Positions 43,985 to 51,616 of a DNA stretch of 64,000 bases are shown here, in pieces; position 1 is the first letter of the stretch; each line of letters starts with the position of its first letter. Under the pieces are notes generated by a model that was not told where the DNA came from, made no database searches, and saw only the letters and a program-made list of their open reading frames with translations. A program made the translations under genes and the position numbers. Source of the stretch: Muribaculaceae bacterium (GTDB lineage Bacteria > Bacillota > Clostridia > Lachnospirales > Lachnospiraceae); the NCBI GenBank assembly GCA_023666425.1, contig JAMPCA010000001.1:675692-739691 (forward strand). The letters are read 5' to 3'.

Positions 43985-44711
43985 CGCTATGGCCAACGCC
44001 GGGGAATGTCCCTTCTGCTACATAGAGAAACGAACCGAGGATCATATGATGGACTTCGTGCTTGGGCACGGAGCTTCCTACATGGAGGCGGATATCCGGG
44101 ACATGACCGACAGGGAGGGCTTCTGCCGCGCCCATTTTAAGAAGATGTTCGACTACGGCAACTCCCTGGGCAATGCATGGATCCTAAAGACCCTCTACAA
44201 GCGGCACCTGGAGGAGATGGACAGGGAATTTAAGCATTTTAAGCCGCAGCAGGCCGGAAAAAAAGGACTGTTTTCCAAAAAGGAGGCAGGCGACAACTCC
44301 ATCGTGGACTGGATCAACCGCAGGGAGGAATCCTGCTTTATCTGCACCAGTGTGGAGAAAACCTTCGGTGCTTACATGAAAACTTTTTTCAATATGTATA
44401 AAAGCGACAAGGATTTTAAAAAGCAGGTGAAGGAGACAAAGGGCTTCTGCCTCTCTCATTTCAAAGTGCTCTGTGAGGGCGCGGATGCTGCCCTCTCTGA
44501 AAAAGAGCGGGAGGAATTCTACGCCGCCATGCTGCCGCTCATGCAGGAAAATTTCAGCCGCATCTACGAGGACGTGGCATGGTTCATCGAAAAGTACGAC
44601 TACAAGAACAAGGATGCAGACTGGAAGGATTCTAAGGACGCGATTCAGCGCAGTATGCAAAAGCTCCGGGGAAGCGATCCCTCCCTGCCTCCCCATGTGC
44701 TCAAAAAATAA
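43950..44711 (+). CDS. DUF6062-like protein with duplicated CxxC...CxxH motif
   Basis: A 253-residue cytosolic protein. Two repeats are visible: C20-P-F-C23 followed 36 residues later by CRAH (C59/H62), and CFIC followed 35 residues later by CLSH. Each could bind one metal ion. I recall this layout as DUF6062; the function is unknown. AAAGGAGG before the ATG lies within the LysR gene, which overlaps by 35 bases, so the two proteins are probably co-produced. Ends at a strong terminator. Confidence 0.65.
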   Translation: MKEQLHTIPISDAMANAGECPFCYIEKRTEDHMMDFVLGHGASYMEADIRDMTDREGFCRAHFKKMFDYGNSLGNAWILKTLYKRHLEEMDREFKHFKPQQAGKKGLFSKKEAGDNSIVDWINRREESCFICTSVEKTFGAYMKTFFNMYKSDKDFKKQVKETKGFCLSHFKVLCEGADAALSEKEREEFYAAMLPLMQENFSRIYEDVAWFIEKYDYKNKDADWKDSKDAIQRSMQKLRGSDPSLPPHVLKK

Positions 44712-44716
44712 AAATC

Positions 44717-44744
44717 GGGCTGTTGCAATGCAACAGCCCCTTTT
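44717..44744. terminator. Bidirectional terminator
   Basis: Stem GGGCTGTTGC / GCAACAGCCC (44717-44739) with a 3-base loop, followed by CTTTT on the plus side and preceded by AAAA, between the DUF6062-like and transglutaminase genes. Confidence 0.85.
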
Positions 44745-44751
44745 CTTTCGG

Positions 44752-46212
44752 TCAGTCAGCCGTTCCGGCGGGCTTATTGGTATACCCGCGTCCGGTCAGA
44801 TAATACAGCTCCCACTGATTCTTTCCAGCCTCTGCCAGATCCACAGATTCGGAACCGTCCAGACCGTGCGATTTCCACAATGTCGGCGACATAAAATAAT
44901 TGTCCGTCTCATGCCCGCCCTCTTTGTCGTCATCCCATGTACAGTCGATATAATACCATGTGCCGTCGATGCAGACACGGTTCCACGCATGAGCGTCACG
45001 ATAGGAACCGTTCCATGTATCTCCGGTGACATACTCACACTGGAGTCCTGCGGCATTTGCCATAATGTAGAACGCAACCGCATAGCTCTCACAGACGCCC
45101 TCCCCGCGAAGCAGGACGCCGCTCGCTGAATACGCCCATCTCTCCGCATTGTGCTCGTCCCCGTGATAATAATTTGCATGGTAGATCAGATAATCGTGGA
45201 TAGCCTTCGCCTTCTCGGTATCGGACATCTGCCCGTTCACCACCGAATCCACTGCGGCAAAAGCGGCGTCAAGCACCTTGACACTCTCCGGGCTGAATCC
45301 GGTCGAATCCCTTCTCTCCAGAACCTCCTTAACCGGGTAGGAGACATAGAAATTCTTCTTGTATGTCTTGCCCTCAAACTTGAAGGACAGCGTGTGCTTC
45401 CCGACCCCGCACTTGATGCTGTTCTTCATCGAAGAGCCGTCCAGCTTTAGGTCAATGCCCTTCTTCTTCATCGCGCCCGGCGTAAGAAGCTTAGAGCCGT
45501 CATAGTCCAGCCATGTGATCTGTGACTTATAAGGAACATTCGCATATATGCTGTTTGCATATACCTCGGTCTCCTGACGAATCGCGTCACTGGCCGACGA
45601 AGCAACGCCAAAAAATCCCATCGCATCGTTTAATATCTGGTCAGCCTCATACACATAATAGGGGGAGGAACCGGAGAATGTGCCGTATTTGTAGTAGAGT
45701 TCCCCAAAGGTACCGACGTCAAGCCCCAGACATTCCCCCGTGCTTTTAATTTTAGAGTTTAAGGTCAGACCGAAATCCAGCTTGACCTGACTCGTATCGT
45801 ATTTGTCCGACGCGAGCGTGAATTTGAACTTTCTGCCCGCAACGACTGCCTGCTGTTTCAGCCAGACCTGACTCGCCTTCGCCGGAATCACCGTGACCGT
45901 ATAGACCGTGGTTTTGCTCCCGGACTTGACCGTGATTTTTGCTACGCCAAGCTTTACCGCCTTCACCACGCCCTTTGCGGTCACCGTCGCGACCTTTTTA
46001 TTTGACGAAGAATACTTCGGCTTCTTATAGCCTCCCGGCAGCTTGATCTTCGCTTTCTTTCCGCACACTACCTGCGACTGCCAGGAACTGATCGTAGTCG
46101 TCCCTGCCGCATATACCCGTTCGGGCGCCAATGCCGGAGCCGATGTAAAAAGCATGACCAGGCACAAGAACAGCACAGGAAACCGGTAATTCCTATTTAC
46201 ATGATTTTTCAT
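44752..46212 (-). CDS. Secreted transglutaminase-like protein with BIG2 domain
   Basis: A 486-residue exported protein. Signal peptide about residues 1-36. A BIG2 Ig-like domain follows at about 45-112 (KYSSSNKKVATVTAKGVVKAVKLG). The transglutaminase-like core spans about 285-440 with Cys in GEGVCESYAVAF, His in DAHAWNRV and Asp in YYIDCTWDD, a complete papain-like triad. Start at MKNHVNRN with ATAGGAG upstream. Possible roles are peptide cross-linking or proteolysis at the cell surface. Third gene after the FlxA-like and FliD-like genes with a 20-base gap. Confidence 0.85.
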   Translation of the reverse strand: MKNHVNRNYRFPVLFLCLVMLFTSAPALAPERVYAAGTTTISSWQSQVVCGKKAKIKLPGGYKKPKYSSSNKKVATVTAKGVVKAVKLGVAKITVKSGSKTTVYTVTVIPAKASQVWLKQQAVVAGRKFKFTLASDKYDTSQVKLDFGLTLNSKIKSTGECLGLDVGTFGELYYKYGTFSGSSPYYVYEADQILNDAMGFFGVASSASDAIRQETEVYANSIYANVPYKSQITWLDYDGSKLLTPGAMKKKGIDLKLDGSSMKNSIKCGVGKHTLSFKFEGKTYKKNFYVSYPVKEVLERRDSTGFSPESVKVLDAAFAAVDSVVNGQMSDTEKAKAIHDYLIYHANYYHGDEHNAERWAYSASGVLLRGEGVCESYAVAFYIMANAAGLQCEYVTGDTWNGSYRDAHAWNRVCIDGTWYYIDCTWDDDKEGGHETDNYFMSPTLWKSHGLDGSESVDLAEAGKNQWELYYLTGRGYTNKPAGTAD

Positions 46213-46232
46213 AGCCACTCCTATCCCTTTTT

Positions 46233-47534
46233 CTAGGCAAAATTGCTCCATGCACTGGCATTATTAGCAGAATAGCTGCCTGTATTGTTGTATGTACCTG
46301 ACTTCGCCGCCTCATACTTTGCATGGCTGTTAATGGCAGAGGCAGCCTCAGAGATTTTCTCGCCGTAAGAACCGCTCCCCTGAAACAGCTTCTTTACCGT
46401 GTCCATGTCTGCGCTCTTAAACTTGGATTCATTGATCGACAAGGTCTTATTTGTCGCGTCAACCGTGATTCCCACAGCGCTCAGCTGTTCAGAATTTACA
46501 CTGGTGTTCCCCAGCAGGGAAGCTCTCCTTGCAGAGATTGCACCCACCCGGGAGTCCGCAGAGCTCTTAATCAGATTATTGTACTCCTCGACGAAGGAGG
46601 CCGCCGCACTGTATATCGCATCCCGGTTGTAATTTACCGTCTCGCTGCCATCCTCGTCCACGGAGGAAGTTCCGGCTAATAGAGAACCGCTCCCCGTCGC
46701 CGTCAGCTTGTCTGCGGCACTGCGCAGCCCCGAGGAATCCCTCTGCACAGAGGAAATCGTAGCTGCGGAATCCCATGAGGTGGAGGTATTGGTGTATTTG
46801 TACTGGTTCGCCTCTCTGTAATCCCAGTAATTGTATGTCCTGCTACTGCCGGTGGATGCTGTCTGGGATGTAGCGGTCGATGTACCGATTCTTCCGGCCT
46901 CATACTTCGCGTGGCTGGCGATTGCAGAGGCAGAGCTGGAAATCTTAGCCGCATAGGAGCTTTTCCCATCAAACAGTCCCTTCACCGTATCCAGGTTTGC
47001 ACTCTTAAACTTCGATGCGTCGATGGACAGTGTATTGTCCTTCGCATTCACCGTGATGCCCACGGAGGCCAGCTTCTCGGCGTTCGCGCTTGTGCTGCCC
47101 ACAATCGAGGAACGGCTCGCCTTAATTGCACCCACCTGCGACTTTCCGCTGCTCTCCATCAGGCTGTTGTAATCCTTCACAAAGGCAGCGGCGGCACTGT
47201 ACATCTTCTCCCTGTCCTCTGTCGCCGTCACCTTCTGCGCAGAACTGCTTAAGCTCTCCGCACTCGTCTGAATCTTATCCAGCGTCTCCGCGGAATCTTT
47301 GGAGACGGAGGACATATTCGCAGACATCCCCTTGATCTTCTCATCATAATTCCAGTAATTGTAAGTCTTATTAGATGAATTCCCGGAAGTTTTTCCGGAG
47401 GAAGAATCCGCCTTGGCATAATAAGACTTCAAAAGTCTGGAATAAGACCCGTTGCGAATGCTGGCATAATCCGCCAGGCTGTAATCCCCTAACATATTAC
47501 TGCCGCCTGACATACCCGGTATCGAAAATGACAT
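46233..47534 (-). CDS. FliD C-terminal-like protein with two tandem repeats
   Basis: A 433-residue Ser/Ala-rich protein without a signal peptide. It contains two long repeats, about residues 55-215 and 230-425. Each starts with TYNYW(N/D)Y and ends in ISHAKYEA-like text, with the shared core AAAxFVxxYNxLxxSS ... VGAIxAxRxSxxG ... VGITVxAxxxTLSI(D/N)xxKFKSAxxDTVKxLF. That core resembles the flagellar cap protein FliD C-terminus (TLSID..KF...D..V..LF). Such a protein might be exported through a flagellar-type system. Flanked by FlxA-like and transglutaminase genes. Function unknown. Confidence 0.7.
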   Translation of the reverse strand: MSFSIPGMSGGSNMLGDYSLADYASIRNGSYSRLLKSYYAKADSSSGKTSGNSSNKTYNYWNYDEKIKGMSANMSSVSKDSAETLDKIQTSAESLSSSAQKVTATEDREKMYSAAAAFVKDYNSLMESSGKSQVGAIKASRSSIVGSTSANAEKLASVGITVNAKDNTLSIDASKFKSANLDTVKGLFDGKSSYAAKISSSASAIASHAKYEAGRIGTSTATSQTASTGSSRTYNYWDYREANQYKYTNTSTSWDSAATISSVQRDSSGLRSAADKLTATGSGSLLAGTSSVDEDGSETVNYNRDAIYSAAASFVEEYNNLIKSSADSRVGAISARRASLLGNTSVNSEQLSAVGITVDATNKTLSINESKFKSADMDTVKKLFQGSGSYGEKISEAASAINSHAKYEAAKSGTYNNTGSYSANNASAWSNFA

Positions 47535-47549
47535 AAAACCACTCCCTTC

Positions 47550-48239
47550 CTAAAATACAACATTGAACTGCTCTGTCGTGCGCGCAGCCCGCGCGGCGTC
47601 GGTAGACTTTTGGATCACCCGGTCGCCCTCCTTAAGCTTCGCCTGATTTACAGAAGCCTGCCGGAGCTTCTTCTCCTGCCTCGCAAGCTCCTCCTTCTTC
47701 CCGTCCACATTCTGCCCGCGAAGCTTATCCTGCTTAATCTCGCCCTTTAAGATCACAACGCCGGATTCCATCCGCGTAATCACGTTCTCCTGTGCCTTCG
47801 ACTCCTCCAGCGCAGAGCGCGTCTGCGAAAGCGAATGCAGCTCGGTGCGGACGCTCTTCTTTTCCCGCTCTTCCTCCTCAATCTCCTTCGCATCCCTGTC
47901 CTTAGAGTCCTTTTCAGAAACAGCGGAGGACTTCATCTTCTTATCCTCCTCTTTCGAAAGCTCCTCCGACCTTCGGACGCTACGGTTCTGTTCTTTGTTC
48001 AGCTCCGACTGTCTCTGTCTGAGTTTTCCGTTCAGTCTGCTGATCTCCTGCTGCAGCTCCTTGCGCTTTTTCATCCGCTCCTCAGCAGAGAGACCATCCT
48101 CGGAAGTCAGCGCCTGCTTCTGCCTCTGTACATCGGACAGCTGCTTTTGTATACTCTTGCTGACAGCGTCGGCCGGCTGTGCCTTCACCGTCTGGGGGGC
48201 TGCCGTTTTCTCTACTGCGTTTACACTGTTGATTCCCAT
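47550..48239 (-). CDS. FlxA-like coiled-coil protein
   Basis: A 229-residue highly charged protein with long predicted coiled coil (residues about 25-200). The segment SIQKQLSDVQRQKQALTSED ... SAEERMKKRKELQQEISRL matches the FlxA-like family, which in other bacteria is linked to flagellar regulation. No signal peptide. First gene of the three-gene operon; GGAGG lies just upstream of the ATG. Confidence 0.7.
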   Translation of the reverse strand: MGINSVNAVEKTAAPQTVKAQPADAVSKSIQKQLSDVQRQKQALTSEDGLSAEERMKKRKELQQEISRLNGKLRQRQSELNKEQNRSVRRSEELSKEEDKKMKSSAVSEKDSKDRDAKEIEEEEREKKSVRTELHSLSQTRSALEESKAQENVITRMESGVVILKGEIKQDKLRGQNVDGKKEELARQEKKLRQASVNQAKLKEGDRVIQKSTDAARAARTTEQFNVVF

Positions 48240-48312
48240 GTCTACACCTCCTTCTCACCGAAGAAGAAACCGCCACAGTTTCTATCTCTATGTAAATTAT
48301 TTCCTATTCTTT

Positions 48313-48341
48313 AGTATACACCGAAAATTCTCCACAGGCAA
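48313..48341 (-). promoter_or_regulatory. Promoter of the FlxA-like operon
   Basis: Minus-strand TTGCCT (48336-48341), 17-base spacer, TATACT (48313-48318), 74 bases before the FlxA-like ATG. A sigma-A type promoter; I do not see a sigma-D motor box. Confidence 0.6.
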
Positions 48342-48374
48342 CCAAAAAATTCATACAAAGGTACTAAACGGGGC

Positions 48375-49109
48375 TTAATCTTTTTTCGTGAAAAGTACAT
48401 AGCCGAGATCCATCAAAAACATACCCAGCAATACAAAAAAAGCGTAACCTGCGAGATAGCCCGGATTGCCGAGACACTCCTCCAAAAGCTCCAGAGGCGA
48501 GCCGGGAGACGGCCAGTTGACAAACATATAGTTGACATGAAAGCATCTGTCAAAACAATAGACCGGCGCGGCCACCGCCGCGAGGAACAAAACCACCTGC
48601 CAGAGCTTTCCAGGCTTCGGCACAATGCCGCGGCTATAGAGCTGGCTCACCACATACAGCAGGATTCCTGCGTGGAACAAAAAACCCTCGATGGTGATAA
48701 AATGAATCGCCGGATACTTTCCCCAGTTTGGAAAAAGCAACGCCAGCACCGTGCCGGGAAGTCCAATGCTGTAGAGCACGTTCCCCAGCCAGTCCCAGCG
48801 CGCCACACAGTGAACTGCGCAGAGTATCCCCGCTATGCTGCACAGATGCAGCGGCAGCTCGGGAAGAAAGCTTTTCCCGATAACGGCAATGTAGACGATT
48901 CGAATGAGAACCCAAAATACCATGGAAAAAGCGACAATATACTCCCAGATACAGCGCCCCCGCTCCGGCAGCCCGGCGTAGAGGCGCATGAGAAGAAGGG
49001 AAATCCCTGCAAGAAAAAAGAGCCAGAGAATATGCTCTTTTCCCGCAACAGCGAATCCAATTCCCTCCGGAATTTCTGTTTCATAGGTAAAAAAATACTC
49101 CAGCTCCAT
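48375..49109 (-). CDS. YwaF/TIGR02206 family membrane protein
   Basis: A 244-residue integral membrane protein with about seven helices. Conserved charged/aromatic sites in the membrane (ELPLHLCSIAGI, NWGKYPAIHFITIEGFLFHAG) match the TIGR02206 (YwaF) family. Function not known. 16 bases after the leuS stop, so it may be cotranscribed with leuS. Confidence 0.85.
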   Translation of the reverse strand: MELEYFFTYETEIPEGIGFAVAGKEHILWLFFLAGISLLLMRLYAGLPERGRCIWEYIVAFSMVFWVLIRIVYIAVIGKSFLPELPLHLCSIAGILCAVHCVARWDWLGNVLYSIGLPGTVLALLFPNWGKYPAIHFITIEGFLFHAGILLYVVSQLYSRGIVPKPGKLWQVVLFLAAVAAPVYCFDRCFHVNYMFVNWPSPGSPLELLEECLGNPGYLAGYAFFVLLGMFLMDLGYVLFTKKD

Positions 49110-49125
49110 ACTTATTAGTATATGT

Positions 49126-51540
49126 CTATTTCATTACAATATTCACAATCTTGCCCGGAACATAAATCTCCTTGACAATAGTTCCGGTCAGTTTGTCAGC
49201 GATGCTCTCCTTCGCCCTCTCCAGAACCTGTTCCTTCGGATCCTCCTTGTGGATTGCCAGCGTGCCGCGCATCTTTCCGTTCACCTGAATCGCGATTTCC
49301 ACCGTGTCCTCCACCGTCAGGCTCTCATCGTAGACCGGCCAGCTCTCAAAGGCAATGGTGTCTGTATGCCCCAGCTTCTGCCAGATCTCCTCTCCCACAT
49401 GCGGGCATACGCAGGAGAGCATCTTGATCAGACCCTCCGCAAACGCACGGGGGCATTTGCCGGCCTTATATACTTCATTGACAAAGATCATCATCTGGCT
49501 GATCGCCGTATTGTACGCCAGCGTCTCATAGTCTCCCGTGACCTTCTTCACCGTGTAATGGTAGATTCTCGTCAGTGTCCCGTCGTCCTCCTCCGTGAGA
49601 TTCTCCGGCTCCGTGAAGAACTTCCAGACACGGTTAATAAAGCGCTTTGCGCCCTGCACATTTTTCGAGTTCCACGGCTTGGATACCTCGAGGGGACCCA
49701 TGAACATCTCATAGAGGCGCAGCGTATCCGCTCCATACTCCTCCACGATGTCACTGGGATTCACCACATACTCCGGGTAACGCTTGCCCATCTTGATGCC
49801 GTTCTCTCCGAGGATCATACCCTGATGCACCAGTTTTTTAAAGGGTTCCTTCACCGGGGAAAGCCCCTCATCATACAGAAACCGGTTCCAGATCCTTGAA
49901 TATATCAGATGTCCGACCGCGTGCTCCGGCCCTCCCACATACAGATCCACCGGAAGCCAGTGCTTGAGGAGCTCCTGGTTCGCAAATTCCTTCTCGTTGT
50001 CCGGATCCACATAGCGCAGAAAATACCAGGAGGATCCGGCAGAGCCCGGCATCGTCGAGGTCTCCCTCACTCCCTTTAAGCCGTTTTTGTCATACTGCTT
50101 CCACTCCGTGGCGTTCTCCAATGGCGCCTTTCCGCCCTTTCCTTTATAGTCGTCCAGCTTCGGCAGCACCACCGGAAGCTCCTCGTCCGGCAAAAAGCAG
50201 ATCTCCCCGTCCTCTTTATAGATGCAGGGAACCGGCTCGCCCCAGTATCTCTGTCTCGCAAAAATCCACTCCCGGAAATGATAATTGACCTTTCTGCGGG
50301 CCACTCCCATCTTTTCCAGCTTCACCGTGATCGCTTCCTTCGCCTCCTCCACGGTCAGCCCCGTGAACTCCTCGGAATTGATAAGCTTACAGCCCTTCCC
50401 GAGATAATCCTGCTTCTCAAAAGCGCACTCTGATACATCACGCCCCTCAATGACCTGAATCATCGGAATATCGTGAACCACTGCGTATTCAAAATCTCTC
50501 TGGTCGTGGCTCGGCACGGCCATCACCGCTCCGGTTCCGTAGCTCGCCAGCACAAAATCACCGATAAAAAGCGGAACCTCCCTGCCCGTGGCCGGGTGGA
50601 TCGCATACAGCCCCTCCAGGATACAGCCGGATTTCGTCTTGTTTAACTCCGTCCGGTCCATATCGTTCTTCTTCATCGTCTCGTCAATATATGCCTGCAC
50701 CTCATCACGGTTCTTCACCCGGTCGAGAAGCCCCTTTACAATCTCACTCTCCGGCGCAAGCACCATAAAGGTGATGCCGTAAATAGTCTCTATGCAGGTC
50801 GTAAAGATCGAGAAGGAGCCGCCTCCCACGATCTGAAAATCCACCTCAACGCCCGTGCTCTTTCCAATCCAGTTGCGCTGGATCTCCTTCGTGGACTCCG
50901 GCCAGTCAATCTCCTCAAGACCCTCTAAAAGCTTCTCCGCAAACGCGGGCTGGTCGATCACCCACTGCTTCATATTCCGGCGCACCACCGGATAGCCGCC
51001 CCGCTCCGATTTTCCGTCAATAACCTCGTCGTTGGAGAGCACTGTCCCCAGCTCCTCGCACCAGTTCACGGGCATGTCGATATGCTTCGCATAGCCTGCC
51101 TCGTAGAGCTTCTTAAAAATCCACTGCGTCCACTTGTAAAACTCCGGATCTGAGGTCGCCACCATCTTCGACCAGTCATAGTCAAAGCCAAGCTCCTTTA
51201 ACTGCTTCGAAAAGGTCTTGATATTCTCCTGGGTAAAGCCGTCCGGGTGGTTGCCCGTGTTGACCGCATACTGCTCCGCCGGAAGCCCGAAGGAATCATA
51301 CCCCATGGGGTGAAGGACATTGTAGCCCTGCATCCGCTTCATACGCGACATAATGTCCGTGGCGGTATATCCCTCCGGATGTCCTGCGTGCAGCCCCACG
51401 CCCGAGGGGTATGGAAACATATCCAGCGCATAGTATTTCGGCTTCGAAAAGTCCCACACATCCGTCCGAAAAGTCTCATGCTCCTGCCAGTAATCCTGCC
51501 ACTTTTTTTCCACTACCTTATGATTGTATACTTCTGCCAT
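49126..51540 (-). CDS. leuS: Leucine--tRNA ligase
   Basis: An 804-residue class Ia synthetase. HIGH motif region PYPSGVGLHAGHPEG, a CP1 editing domain (about 220-400), the leucine-specific region, and a C-terminal domain ending KEIYVPGKIVNIVMK. The KMSKS loop reads KMGKRYPEYVVNPSD instead of KMSKSKGNVVNPDD, an altered form. Start at MAEVYNHK with GGGAG close upstream. No leucine T-box precedes it; a near-consensus promoter does. Confidence 0.95.
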   Translation of the reverse strand: MAEVYNHKVVEKKWQDYWQEHETFRTDVWDFSKPKYYALDMFPYPSGVGLHAGHPEGYTATDIMSRMKRMQGYNVLHPMGYDSFGLPAEQYAVNTGNHPDGFTQENIKTFSKQLKELGFDYDWSKMVATSDPEFYKWTQWIFKKLYEAGYAKHIDMPVNWCEELGTVLSNDEVIDGKSERGGYPVVRRNMKQWVIDQPAFAEKLLEGLEEIDWPESTKEIQRNWIGKSTGVEVDFQIVGGGSFSIFTTCIETIYGITFMVLAPESEIVKGLLDRVKNRDEVQAYIDETMKKNDMDRTELNKTKSGCILEGLYAIHPATGREVPLFIGDFVLASYGTGAVMAVPSHDQRDFEYAVVHDIPMIQVIEGRDVSECAFEKQDYLGKGCKLINSEEFTGLTVEEAKEAITVKLEKMGVARRKVNYHFREWIFARQRYWGEPVPCIYKEDGEICFLPDEELPVVLPKLDDYKGKGGKAPLENATEWKQYDKNGLKGVRETSTMPGSAGSSWYFLRYVDPDNEKEFANQELLKHWLPVDLYVGGPEHAVGHLIYSRIWNRFLYDEGLSPVKEPFKKLVHQGMILGENGIKMGKRYPEYVVNPSDIVEEYGADTLRLYEMFMGPLEVSKPWNSKNVQGAKRFINRVWKFFTEPENLTEEDDGTLTRIYHYTVKKVTGDYETLAYNTAISQMMIFVNEVYKAGKCPRAFAEGLIKMLSCVCPHVGEEIWQKLGHTDTIAFESWPVYDESLTVEDTVEIAIQVNGKMRGTLAIHKEDPKEQVLERAKESIADKLTGTIVKEIYVPGKIVNIVMK

Positions 51541-51584
51541 TTTCTCCCTGTTCCTTATCACTTATATTCTTTTATTTCCCTGCA

Positions 51585-51613
51585 ATTCTACATCAATCCG
51601 CACTGGATGTCAA
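51585..51613 (-). promoter_or_regulatory. Promoter of leuS
   Basis: Minus-strand TTGACA (51608-51613), 17-base spacer, TAGAAT (51585-51590), 45 bases upstream of the chosen leuS ATG and directly behind the EAL gene. Confidence 0.75.
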
Positions 51614-51616
51614 ATC

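Noticed and set aside
46233-47534. Recombination or mobile element as cause of the repeated segments
   Set aside because: The repeats are diverged protein-level duplications inside one open frame; no inverted repeats, target duplications or transposase are present.
51541-51616. A leucine T-box before leuS
   Set aside because: Only 76 bases separate leuS from the EAL gene, and there is no GGTGGNACCGCG-type sequence or terminator; a direct promoter is present.
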